From contig CALBJS010000322.1 of NCBI GenBank assembly GCA_937892995.1, forward strand, positions 1 through 20,355: DNA of 20,355 bases. Reading direction: 5' to 3'. Positions 7,709 through 15,358 of the stretch are shown in pieces; positions within the stretch are counted from its first letter, which is position 1, and every line of letters starts with the position of its first letter. The notes beneath the pieces are model-generated. The model saw only the letters and a program-made list of their open reading frames with translations. It had not been told where the DNA came from and did not search any database. A program made the position numbers and the translations under genes. The DNA comes from an uncultured Peptococcaceae bacterium. Its GTDB lineage: Bacteria; Bacillota; Desulfitobacteriia; Desulfitobacteriales; Syntrophobotulaceae.

Positions 7709-7743
7709 AAAACCAATCATTAATCTAAATAAAGGAATAAGTC

Positions 7744-8127
7744 ATGAACACAAAAGAAATAGCTACCACAAAAAATGCCATGCAACCTACCGGACCTTAT
7801 TCTCAGGGAATTGCCCATGGCTCTCTAGTCTTTATCGCCGGGCAAACTGCCATAAATCCCAAGACTGGCGAACTTGTTAAAGGGACTATTCAAGATGAGA
7901 CCGGACAAACCTTAGATAACTTAAAAGCCGTTCTCCAAGCAGCAGGGAGTTCCCTAGATAAAGTACTGAAAACTACAGTATTTTTGCAAGACATGGAAGA
8001 CTTCTGTGCAGTCAATTCTGTTTATGCTGAGTTCTTCCCGGAAAATCCGCCGGCCCGGACCTGTGTAGAAGTTTCGGCAATGCCTAAAGGAGCTAAGGTT
8101 GAGATAGAGGCCATAGCCTATAGATAA
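7744..8127 (+). CDS. ridA: RidA-family enamine/imine deaminase
   Basis: 127-residue YjgF/YER057c/UK114 protein; the trimer hydrolyses reactive enamine/imine intermediates. The family hallmarks are present: GPYSQGI (17-23), the catalytic R105 in NPPARTCVEV, and the C-terminal VEIEAIAY with the conserved Glu. Start ATG 7744 follows AAAGGA. No promoter is evident in the 36 bp between the allA terminator and the ATG, so expression may depend on leaky termination. In a ureide locus it may speed breakdown of imino intermediates of glyoxylate/ureidoglycine chemistry, but RidA proteins often act more generally. Confidence 0.93.
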   Translation: MNTKEIATTKNAMQPTGPYSQGIAHGSLVFIAGQTAINPKTGELVKGTIQDETGQTLDNLKAVLQAAGSSLDKVLKTTVFLQDMEDFCAVNSVYAEFFPENPPARTCVEVSAMPKGAKVEIEAIAYR

Positions 8128-8196
8128 ATCTCAGTTTTTATTCTTAAAAATTAATAGTAAACACATCTTGATTAAAAAATATCCAGCCCAAAAACT

Positions 8197-8237
8197 AAAG
8201 TGCAACCCCCAAAAATTGGAGTTGCACTTTTTTTGCA
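8197..8237. terminator. Bidirectional terminator between ridA and carbamate kinase
   Basis: 10 bp perfect stem AAAGTGCAAC (8197-8206) / GTTGCACTTT (8221-8230), with extra C-G pairing possible at the loop base, followed by T-rich TTTTTGC on the plus strand and a moderately T-rich flank on the minus strand. It serves the two convergent genes. Confidence 0.8.
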
Positions 8238-8268
8238 TTTAAGGAAACTCTCGAATATCATAACAGCC

Positions 8269-9231
8269 TTATTTGCCTTTCTCCCGACTAATATTCGGGA
8301 GAATTCTGGTTCCGGCTTTATCCTCTACAGCCTCTACTAACTTATCCAAAGAGGAGATAATTGCCGGTTTATTAGTTGCTTCCACAAACTTTTTGCAGGC
8401 CTTAACCTTGGGGCCCATACTTCCTTTCTTAAAATGACCTTCGGCTTCATATAGATTTACTTCATCCAGGGTAATATTTCTTAGCCAAGTCTCATTGTCC
8501 TTCCTGTAATTTAGGGCAACCCCGGATACATCTGTCAAAATAACGAACATATCCGCCCCGACATCTACTGCTAGTCTTTCTCCGGCCAAATCTTTATCTA
8601 TTACGGCCTCAACTCCCGTATAGACATTATTTTTGGTCTCGACTACTGGAATTCCTCCTCCCCCGGAAGCAATTACGATTGCCCCAACCTGAGCTAATTG
8701 TTTAATTATGTTTGCTTCGACAATGGTTTTTGGTTCTGGAGAGGGAACAACTTTTCTCCATCCTCTTCCGGCATCCTCTATCCAAGATTCGCCTTTAGCT
8801 ATTTCAGCCTTAGCTTTTTCCTCATTATAAAATGGACCTACAGGTTTAGAGGGATTTTGGAAAGAAGGATCATGCTTATCGACTACTACTTGAGTGATTA
8901 CCGTAACAATTTCGCTATTATAGCCCTTTTGGATTAAAATTTTCCTTAGTGTTTGTTGAATCATATACCCAATCATACCCTGGCTTTGAGCTCCACAGAC
9001 ATCTAAGGGCATTTTAGGTACCAGTTTGGCCCCTTCTTCATTCTGAATGAGAATGTTACCTACCTGAGGACCATTACCATGAGTAATTACAATTTGAAAT
9101 CCTTTTTTGATAAGTTCCACAATTTGCTGACAGGCAACCTCCACATTAGCTATCTGCTCCTCATAGGTACCTTTTTGACCGGGCTGCAAAATAGCGTTGC
9201 CTCCTAAGGCTATAACTACTTTCTTTTTCAT
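8269..9231 (-). CDS. arcC: Carbamate kinase
   Basis: 320-residue amino-acid-kinase-fold enzyme making ATP from carbamoyl phosphate and ADP, releasing carbamate that decays to ammonia and CO2. Motifs: VIALGGNAIL at the N-terminus, THGNGPQVGN, PLDVCGAQSQGMIGY, IASGGGGIP, GVEAVIDKDLAGE and GSMGPKVKAC, all typical of ArcC. The frame extends 16 codons upstream, but ATG 9231 is chosen because MKKKVVIALGG matches family starts and TTTGGAG lies 8 nt upstream. It has no arcA/arcB neighbours; it lies next to the allantoin genes, so it is the natural acceptor of carbamoyl phosphate from the carbamoyltransferase at 3866-4873 (inference). The role would match AllK of the E. coli oxamate branch. Confidence 0.96.
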   Translation of the reverse strand: MKKKVVIALGGNAILQPGQKGTYEEQIANVEVACQQIVELIKKGFQIVITHGNGPQVGNILIQNEEGAKLVPKMPLDVCGAQSQGMIGYMIQQTLRKILIQKGYNSEIVTVITQVVVDKHDPSFQNPSKPVGPFYNEEKAKAEIAKGESWIEDAGRGWRKVVPSPEPKTIVEANIIKQLAQVGAIVIASGGGGIPVVETKNNVYTGVEAVIDKDLAGERLAVDVGADMFVILTDVSGVALNYRKDNETWLRNITLDEVNLYEAEGHFKKGSMGPKVKACKKFVEATNKPAIISSLDKLVEAVEDKAGTRILPNISREKGK

Positions 9232-9291
9232 TTTGTTATCTCCAAATATTTTTTGATTATTTCCAACAATAAATAACAAATTATTTTTTAT

Positions 9292-9320
9292 AGAATATCA
9301 CGAATTTTGGGAAGTGTACA
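9292..9320 (-). promoter_or_regulatory. Candidate promoter of carbamate kinase
   Basis: Minus strand TGTACA (9315-9320), 17 bp spacer, TATTCT (9292-9297) preceded by TGA, forming an extended -10. The leader would be about 55 nt. It suggests the kinase is controlled separately from the small gene upstream. Confidence 0.4.
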
Positions 9321-9347
9321 TAGGCAAGGCATGTGAATTGGAGTTTA

Positions 9348-9482
9348 CTATTCAGCACCTTTTATTTTTTCAAGCTCCTTTTCTAAGATGACCATCTTTT
9401 TCTTGAGCACCAACATTTGAGTGAAGGTGCTTAGGCCGAAAATAAACCCCATTATTGCCAAAAGCATGTAAAGGTCCGCCAA
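9348..9482 (-). CDS. Small membrane-anchored protein with charged helical tail
   Basis: 44-residue reading frame that I found by reading the minus strand. From TTG 9482 it begins MADLYMLLAIMGFIFGLSTF (one hydrophobic helix), then QMLVLKKKMVILEKELEKI, a Lys/Glu heptad-like helix, and stops at TAG 9348. AAGGGGGAG directly precedes the TTG; an internal ATG at 9467 would give 39 residues but has a distant ribosome site. Layout (one membrane helix, then a short cytoplasmic amphipathic helix) is that of regulatory or scaffolding small proteins. It sits divergently from the MacAB-like operon and upstream of carbamate kinase. Function unknown; no family name is assigned. Confidence 0.6.
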   Translation of the reverse strand: MADLYMLLAIMGFIFGLSTFTQMLVLKKKMVILEKELEKIKGAE

Positions 9483-9551
9483 TCTCCCCCTTGAATTACT
9501 ATTGGTTTCTTTTCACTGCTTGTTGAAGTTTGCTATCTTTCTTTTATAGTA

Positions 9552-9580
9552 TTGTATCTTAAATTAGGTCCTTCTATAAT
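9552..9580 (+). promoter_or_regulatory. Sigma-A promoter of the MacAB-like operon
   Basis: TTGTAT (9552-9557), 17 bp spacer, perfect TATAAT (9575-9580). The start near 9587 gives a leader of about 86 nt, very AT-rich, ending in GAGAGGAGGAAG before the ATG. A second TATAAT at 9607-9612 lacks a -35. Confidence 0.6.
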
Positions 9581-9672
9581 AAATAGTAAAGTCGTTTCTA
9601 CTTGAATATAATTTATTTAATAATAATTGCTTATTTTTTTTAAACCAAGATCAAACAGAGAGGAGGAAGAAA

Positions 9673-10425
9673 ATGAGCTCTGCCATCCCGATTGTTCCTA
9701 ACTCTATTGTCCCTAACTCTGTTCTTCCTTTGATTCGGGCCAAGGCCCTCTCTAAAACTTATCAGATGGGCGAAGTCGAGGTAAAAGCTTTAAGTAATGT
9801 TGATTTAGAAATTTATGAAAATGAATTCGTAGTCATCTTAGGACCGAGCGGTTCCGGTAAAAGCACCCTGCTCAATATGGTAGGCGGGATGGACCAAGCA
9901 ACTTCGGGCGAGTTATATTATAAAGACACCCCCTTACATACGGCCGACCCTAGGCGGCTTACGCTGTATAGACGAGATGCCGTAGGGTTTGTCTTTCAAT
10001 TCTATAATCTAATCCCTAATCTCAATGCTTGGGAAAATGTCAGTCTTGCTGCGGAAATCGCCAAACAACCTTTTGATATAAGTACCACCTTAGCCCAAGT
10101 AGGCTTAGCGGAAAGAGCCGACCATTTTCCTTCACAATTAAGTGGCGGTGAACAGCAAAGAGTAGCTTTAGCAAGGGCGATAGCCAAGAACCCGGAGCTC
10201 CTGCTTTGTGATGAACCGACTGGTGCTCTTGATTCCCAGACCAGTATCCAAGTACTTAAAATTCTTAAGGACTTTCATCAAAAATATCACAAGACCGTAG
10301 TTATTATTACCCATAATGCCGGAGTAGCTGCCATAGCCAACCGGGTCTTTTACATCAAAGATGGCGGCCTCTCGCGGATTGTCACCAATGATCATCCTAT
10401 TTCTCCTGAGAAGGTGAATTGGTAA
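9673..10425 (+). CDS. ABC transporter ATPase, MacB/LolD type
   Basis: 250-residue nucleotide-binding subunit of a MacAB/LolCDE-like (type VII) system. Walker A GPSGSGKST (57-65), Q-loop FVFQFYNLIP (Q109), signature LSGGEQQ (156-162), Walker B LLLCDEP with catalytic E181, D-loop GALDS, and switch H214 are all intact. The FQFYNLIP stretch is typical of this class. The first 22 residues before IRAKALSKTY are extra and contain a near-perfect 15 bp tandem duplication encoding IVPNS-IVPNS. Strong GAGGAGG binding site. The stop overlaps the permease start (TAATG), so the two are coupled. Such systems in Gram-positive cells export peptides or antibiotics or move lipids by a mechanotransmission stroke; the substrate is unknown. 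Confidence 0.93.
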   Translation: MSSAIPIVPNSIVPNSVLPLIRAKALSKTYQMGEVEVKALSNVDLEIYENEFVVILGPSGSGKSTLLNMVGGMDQATSGELYYKDTPLHTADPRRLTLYRRDAVGFVFQFYNLIPNLNAWENVSLAAEIAKQPFDISTTLAQVGLAERADHFPSQLSGGEQQRVALARAIAKNPELLLCDEPTGALDSQTSIQVLKILKDFHQKYHKTVVIITHNAGVAAIANRVFYIKDGGLSRIVTNDHPISPEKVNW

Positions 10426-12803
10426 TGTTAATAAGAAAGATGCTTCGTGACCTCAGGGAACAAAAAGGTGCTTATGCCGCCTGTATGGTGGTAATCGCCA
10501 TCGGCTTAATGGTCTATGCTTCTTTGTCCATGGTCATGGATAATCTTCTTCTCTCGAGGGATTCTTTTTATAATGATCAAAATTTTGCTGATGGTTTTAT
10601 AGACGTCCAAGCTTATCCTTACTCCCAAATCTCTAAACTAACCAAGATAAATGGAATTGACCAAATTCAGGGTAGACTGATTAAGGACGTTCGAGTGGTC
10701 AGATCCGGCGAAAATAAAGGCGAGCAAGAAAACATTTATCTCCGCTTGGTTTCTATCGATACTTCCCAAGCCCAACTCCTAAATAATGTCTTGTTGGTCG
10801 AAGGAATCCCCTTAGAAGATGATTCCCTAAATCTCTGGGTGGATAATAAATTTTTCGAAGCTAATTCTCTAGAGCTGAATAGCGATCTTAGTATTATAGC
10901 TGAAGGCCAAAAGAGAACTTTCGGAGTAACCGGCATGGGACAATCTCCGGAATTCATCTATGCTATGCGGACAACGAGCGACCTTTTTCCTAACCCTGAA
11001 ACTTTCGGGATTGGTTATGTCCCTTTGGAAGTAATGCAAACTTTATTTAAAGAAAAAACAGCGGTTAATAATTTGGTTTTCTCCCTGAAACCTAATGCCA
11101 GTTTCGAGGATGTCAAAGCTGCTTTAGAATCTGAACTGAAACCCTACGGACTTAAAAGCATCTATCCCAGGAAAGATCAAATAAGCCATCTTCTCCTAAC
11201 ACAGGAACTGGCAAGTCTTCAAGCTACGGCCAAGTCCATGCCCCTACTGTTCTTATCGGTTGCGGCGATGATCCTTTATATCATGTTAAAAAGAATGATC
11301 GAGCAACAACGAACCCAACTGGGAACACTTAAAGCCTTTGGTTATACCAATAGAGAAATTATGTTCCATTACCTTTCCTATGCTTTGATCACCGGATTAG
11401 GCGGAGGACTTCTTGGCGGTCTTTGCGGCTCTGCTCTGACCGATCCCTTTCTTGCACTCTACCGACAGTATTTCAATATGCCCGGACTGCAAGCAAGCTT
11501 TTCTATAGCCTATTTCTTTATGGGTCTAATCTTAGCCACCTTCTTTTCCTTAGTAGCCGGTTACCAAGGGTGTAAAAAAATATTAAAACTGGAACCGGCC
11601 GAAGCGATGCATCCGGCTGCTCCCCCTTCAGGGAAAAACATTTTCTTGGAAAAAGTCACTTTATTCTGGCGGACGCTTACTGTTCAAGGGAAGATGGCTT
11701 TACGCAGTATGCTCCGCAACAAACTGCGCACCGCTTTTCTCTTTATCGGCATAATGTTCACTTTTACCCTCTTAGCCCTTCCTTGGTCCTTTAAGACTAT
11801 TAGTGATGTCATGCTCTTTGAGCAATTTGAAAAAATAGAAACTTACGATGTTAAAATTCCCTTAGCAGCCCCCTTAAATCAAGGGACTACGGAGCGGGAA
11901 TTAGCCGGCTTCCCAGGAGTGAAAAATGCTGAGGCCCTGGCGGAAATCCCTGTAACCTTACATAACTCCCGGCAGGAAAAAGATGTCGTCTTACTGGGGA
12001 TAAAAGCCGACAGCAGTCTTTATAATATCACCGACAGCAAGGGGCGAAGTGTAGAACTGCCTGAGAACGGCATTATTATTTCCCAACGATTGGCCGATCT
12101 TCTTCAGGCCGGTCCTGGAACAACCCTTGCTGTTGAGAGTCCTTGGTTTAAAGATTCCAAGGAGCATAAAAAAATCTCTGTTGCAGGAATCATCCCTCAA
12201 AATATGGGCATGAACGCCTATATGGAAATAGCCTCTCTGCAAAAATTTGTAGGACAGGGTAAGCTCGCTACCTCGATCATGCTAAGTATCGAAGAAGAAA
12301 GCATCCCTTTACTGAAAGAAAAATATAACGACAGTAGGATGATTAACGGGATTGAAAATCGCCTTAGTCTCTTACGTCAAATGAAGGAACTAATGGCTTC
12401 CTATTCCGGAATGATCTACAGCCTCTTCATCTTCGGGATCGTCATCGGCTTTGCCATTATCTACAATACTTCGGTGATCACCCTTTCCGAACGCAGCAGA
12501 GAACTAGCCTCCATGATGGTTCTCGGTATGACCCCTCAAGAAGTCTTAGATGTTATTACCTTTGAACAATGGTTTATCAGTTTTTTTGCTATGCTGGCGG
12601 GAATCCCCCTTACCAAAGCCTTTATGGCCGCTATGGCTAATTCTATGGGTAACGATGTTTTTGGATTCACCCCTGAGGTAAACCCGGAAGCATTAATCAT
12701 AGCTTTCTTGATTACCGTTGCTTCCATTCTTATTGCTCAACTTATGGCTGCTCGCAAACTGAAGAAGCTTAGTCTGGTCGAAGTATTAAAATCCAGAGAA
12801 TAA
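10425..12803 (+). CDS. FtsX/MacB-family ABC permease, two FtsX domains
   Basis: 792-residue permease. One N-terminal helix (about 17-38), a large extracytoplasmic domain, three helices (about 270-390) ending in a coupling-type segment with LGTLKAFGYTNREI, then a second set: helix near 432-455, second outer domain, and three helices (about 662-778) with ELASMMVLGMTPQEV and a C-terminal LSLVEVLKSRE. Two FtsX blocks in one chain give the large form of this family rather than the four-helix MacB. I chose ATG 10425, overlapping the ATPase stop as TAATG with AAGGTG upstream; an in-frame TTG at 10419 is an alternative. With its neighbours it forms a complete ATPase-permease-fusion protein operon. 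Confidence 0.9.
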   Translation: MLIRKMLRDLREQKGAYAACMVVIAIGLMVYASLSMVMDNLLLSRDSFYNDQNFADGFIDVQAYPYSQISKLTKINGIDQIQGRLIKDVRVVRSGENKGEQENIYLRLVSIDTSQAQLLNNVLLVEGIPLEDDSLNLWVDNKFFEANSLELNSDLSIIAEGQKRTFGVTGMGQSPEFIYAMRTTSDLFPNPETFGIGYVPLEVMQTLFKEKTAVNNLVFSLKPNASFEDVKAALESELKPYGLKSIYPRKDQISHLLLTQELASLQATAKSMPLLFLSVAAMILYIMLKRMIEQQRTQLGTLKAFGYTNREIMFHYLSYALITGLGGGLLGGLCGSALTDPFLALYRQYFNMPGLQASFSIAYFFMGLILATFFSLVAGYQGCKKILKLEPAEAMHPAAPPSGKNIFLEKVTLFWRTLTVQGKMALRSMLRNKLRTAFLFIGIMFTFTLLALPWSFKTISDVMLFEQFEKIETYDVKIPLAAPLNQGTTERELAGFPGVKNAEALAEIPVTLHNSRQEKDVVLLGIKADSSLYNITDSKGRSVELPENGIIISQRLADLLQAGPGTTLAVESPWFKDSKEHKKISVAGIIPQNMGMNAYMEIASLQKFVGQGKLATSIMLSIEEESIPLLKEKYNDSRMINGIENRLSLLRQMKELMASYSGMIYSLFIFGIVIGFAIIYNTSVITLSERSRELASMMVLGMTPQEVLDVITFEQWFISFFAMLAGIPLTKAFMAAMANSMGNDVFGFTPEVNPEALIIAFLITVASILIAQLMAARKLKKLSLVEVLKSRE

Positions 12804-12820
12804 CCGGAAGGAGAATTCTG

Positions 12821-13918
12821 ATGAAAAAGAAGTGGAAAATTACCTTGGGAGCTGTCTTATTAATCTTCATAATCCTAATGGTTGTCATTCAAACTGCCAA
12901 ACCATTGGAAACTAAACTTCTGATCCTCAAGAAAGAAGACATCGCCAAGACCTTCAAGGAAGAAGGTATCGTCAAGGCGGAAAAAGAAACCATAGTCTCT
13001 TCACTTTACGGAGGCAAATTAACCGGAATCTCTGTAAAAGAAGGAGATAATGTTCAAGCCGGGGATGTTCTGGCAACTTTCGACAGTCAAGAACTGCATT
13101 ACCAGATCCAGGCTCTTGAGGGACAACTTCGGAGTATTGAAGCCCAAAAAGATCTTGAGGAACTAACTATCGATCTGGAAACTAAGAAACTATTATATGA
13201 GGCTGGGGCTCTCAGTCAACAAGAGTATGAAGAAGCCCAAAATACCCTTAACTCCGATTACTATCCTGCTCTTCTTTCTACAGTCAAGGCTCAAATAAAT
13301 CAGCTTAAATATCAAGTCGCTCAAAAAAATGCTATCGCCCCTCTGGCCGGGACAATAGCTGAATTGCAAGTTAAAGAAGGAATGGTCATTTCCCCAGCCA
13401 CTCCTTTACTTACGATCTTCAGTGCCAATGCTTATAAGGTAGAAACCTATGTCCTTACAGAAGATGCTTCTCGCCTCCAACCTAAGATGGAAGTCAAACT
13501 AATTCAAGACAGCCAAAGCGGTGATCTGGTCTTCAACGGAACAGTAGAGCAGATCGCTCCTTCAGCTGTAGAAAAACTCTCAACTCTGGGCTTAATAGAA
13601 CAACGCCTGAAAGTAACCATTACTCCTCAGATACCTAAGGAACTGGTGTTAAAGCCGGGTTATGCCCTGGATGTCGAGTTTACCCTTGATAAACAAGAAA
13701 ACCAACTGGTGATCCCCAAAACCGTTCTCTTCCCTTATAACGATGGAAATGCTCTCTGGGTCGTTAAAGATGGCAAGGCTGAAATCAGGCCGGTCACTAA
13801 GGGTTTCGAAAACGATAAAAGTGTAGCCATCACCGAAGGCCTGCAAGAGGGGGATCAAATCATTCTTAATCCTAAACTCGAAGGACTCAAAGAAGGGAAA
13901 AAGGTTAAACAATCTTAA
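12821..13918 (+). CDS. Membrane fusion protein (HlyD/MacA-like)
   Basis: 365-residue periplasmic-adaptor-type protein, here facing the outside of the membrane. One N-terminal membrane helix (about 7-24), first half of the lipoyl domain LTGISVKEGDNVQAGDVLA (68-86), a short coiled-coil hairpin (about 92-170) with the family's LYEAGALSQQEYEEAQ, second lipoyl half NAIAPLAGTIAELQVKEG, then beta-barrel and a C-terminal membrane-proximal domain with LVIPKTVLF and GLQEGDQIILNP. GGAAGGAG precedes the ATG; 17 bp after the permease. In a cell without a classical outer membrane such proteins are thought to form an extracytoplasmic funnel on the permease. Its stop overlaps the stop of larC on the other strand. 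Confidence 0.92.
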   Translation: MKKKWKITLGAVLLIFIILMVVIQTAKPLETKLLILKKEDIAKTFKEEGIVKAEKETIVSSLYGGKLTGISVKEGDNVQAGDVLATFDSQELHYQIQALEGQLRSIEAQKDLEELTIDLETKKLLYEAGALSQQEYEEAQNTLNSDYYPALLSTVKAQINQLKYQVAQKNAIAPLAGTIAELQVKEGMVISPATPLLTIFSANAYKVETYVLTEDASRLQPKMEVKLIQDSQSGDLVFNGTVEQIAPSAVEKLSTLGLIEQRLKVTITPQIPKELVLKPGYALDVEFTLDKQENQLVIPKTVLFPYNDGNALWVVKDGKAEIRPVTKGFENDKSVAITEGLQEGDQIILNPKLEGLKEGKKVKQS

Positions 13919-15312
13919 GTTCTTTTTTTACCTATTTCCTGCTCGATTTCACTGTAGATTGCTCTTAAAGGAATTCCCTTCTCGGCTGCCAGCTTTCGGC
14001 AATCTTCATATTCAGCTTTATACTTAAGTAACTTTCCATTCAGATAGGCGAACTTGACCATCACAGCCCCATACTGTGTTTCGATCTTCGCGAACTTTCT
14101 TTCAAGCATAGTCTTTTCTACAGCATAGCTGCGTAATCCAATAGCAGATGTTTCCCTAAAAATAATTTCTTTTAAAGCACCAAACTTTTCCTCAGGGGCT
14201 AAGACACTAAGTTTTACAGCCGGTCTGCCCTTTTTCATTATGATCGGAGTTTTATAGACATCCAAAGCTCCTGCTGCAAACAGCCTTTCTTCTACATACC
14301 CGAAGATCTCCGGATTCATATCATCAATATTGGTTTCTAACATCCACTGGTTCTCGTTCCCGTTCTGCCCTCCGAAGAATTTTGCTTCATCCTCTTCCGC
14401 CTTTCTGCCTGCCTCTTTTTCTAATTGCAGCCTCTTCTTCCAAAAATAGGCCTCTTTAGAGGAAGAAGATTGGGGAACAGGAAGCTCGCCGAGATATACT
14501 CTTAAGACATTAGGTATCTCTAAATCTCTCTCGCCTAGCCCATAACCGATTCTTTCAATCAGAAAATCTACTTGGTCGGTATATTTGACGACCATAGCAG
14601 CCAGAATAGCCGCACCTGTGGGAGTGGTGGTCTCGAAATCCACCCTGCCTGTTTTCACGGGGACTCCCCTAAGAAGCTCCACTACGGCAGGAGCCGGTAC
14701 GGGAAGCAAACCATGTTGGCACCTTACGAAGCCCCCGCCTAATTCTACGCTTGAAGCTAGGATCTGATCTACTTGCAAATATTCCAAACAGACAGCAGCA
14801 CCGACAATATCCAAAAGAGCATCAGTAGCTCCAATTTCGTGAAAATGAACTCGTTCCTTAGGTATTCCGTGAACTTGGGCTTCGGCTTGTGCCAAGCTCT
14901 TAAAGATAGCCATGCTTCTGGTTTTCACACCTTCAGACAGAGAACTATCATTAATAATCTGCTCTATGTCTTCTAAAGTTCTCCCATGTTTATTTTCGAA
15001 TCCGGGCTCAAGTTTAGGTTCGTGTTTATTTTCATCTGCCTGTTTTTGTATCTTTTCCTGCTTATCTTTCCGGATACTACGCTCATTACATTTATCAAAA
15101 CTCTTTTCTCCTTCGAACAGTTTGATCTCTACCCTTGTTCCCGTAATCCCTTTTTTCCGGGCAGTCTTAATACTTAGCTCATATTCATTTTCTAACTGAA
15201 GCAAGCCAAGCTGTCCCAAAAAGTAATCCTTATCTACTCCCAAGTCCAGCAGTGCTCCCAGATTCATATCCCCACTTATTCCGCTAAAACAATCATAATA
15301 CAAGACTTTCAT
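13915..15312 (-). CDS. larC: Nickel-pincer cofactor biosynthesis protein LarC
   Basis: CTP-dependent nickel insertion enzyme that completes the nickel-pincer nucleotide used by lactate racemase and related LarA-type enzymes. Motifs: MKVLYYDCFSGISGDMNLGA at the N-terminus, VHFHEIGATDALLDIVG, TTTPTGAAILA, then the C-terminal LarC2 half with ETNIDDMNPEIFGYV, PIIMKKGRPAVKLSVL and TSAIGLRS. In Lactiplantibacillus plantarum the two halves are joined by frameshifting; here they are one uninterrupted frame. A hydrophilic Lys/Glu-rich insert (14983-15120) stands where many LarC proteins carry a His-rich loop, and a second charged linker joins the halves. ATG 15312 fits family starts; GTG at 15321 is possible. 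It lies 46 bp after the ABC exporter genes. No larA, larB or larE is in the window. Confidence 0.95.
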   Translation of the reverse strand: MKVLYYDCFSGISGDMNLGALLDLGVDKDYFLGQLGLLQLENEYELSIKTARKKGITGTRVEIKLFEGEKSFDKCNERSIRKDKQEKIQKQADENKHEPKLEPGFENKHGRTLEDIEQIINDSSLSEGVKTRSMAIFKSLAQAEAQVHGIPKERVHFHEIGATDALLDIVGAAVCLEYLQVDQILASSVELGGGFVRCQHGLLPVPAPAVVELLRGVPVKTGRVDFETTTPTGAAILAAMVVKYTDQVDFLIERIGYGLGERDLEIPNVLRVYLGELPVPQSSSSKEAYFWKKRLQLEKEAGRKAEEDEAKFFGGQNGNENQWMLETNIDDMNPEIFGYVEERLFAAGALDVYKTPIIMKKGRPAVKLSVLAPEEKFGALKEIIFRETSAIGLRSYAVEKTMLERKFAKIETQYGAVMVKFAYLNGKLLKYKAEYEDCRKLAAEKGIPLRAIYSEIEQEIGKKRT

Positions 15313-15358
15313 CTTCACCACTCTACTCTCATTTCAGAATATTTTCCATTTTAACATC

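Noticed and set aside
14912..15199. Plus-strand reading frames inside larC
   Set aside because: They are antisense shadows of the Lys/Glu-rich insert with no ribosome site or family features.
13915..15312. Frameshifted larC1/larC2 arrangement
   Set aside because: The frame is continuous through both halves.
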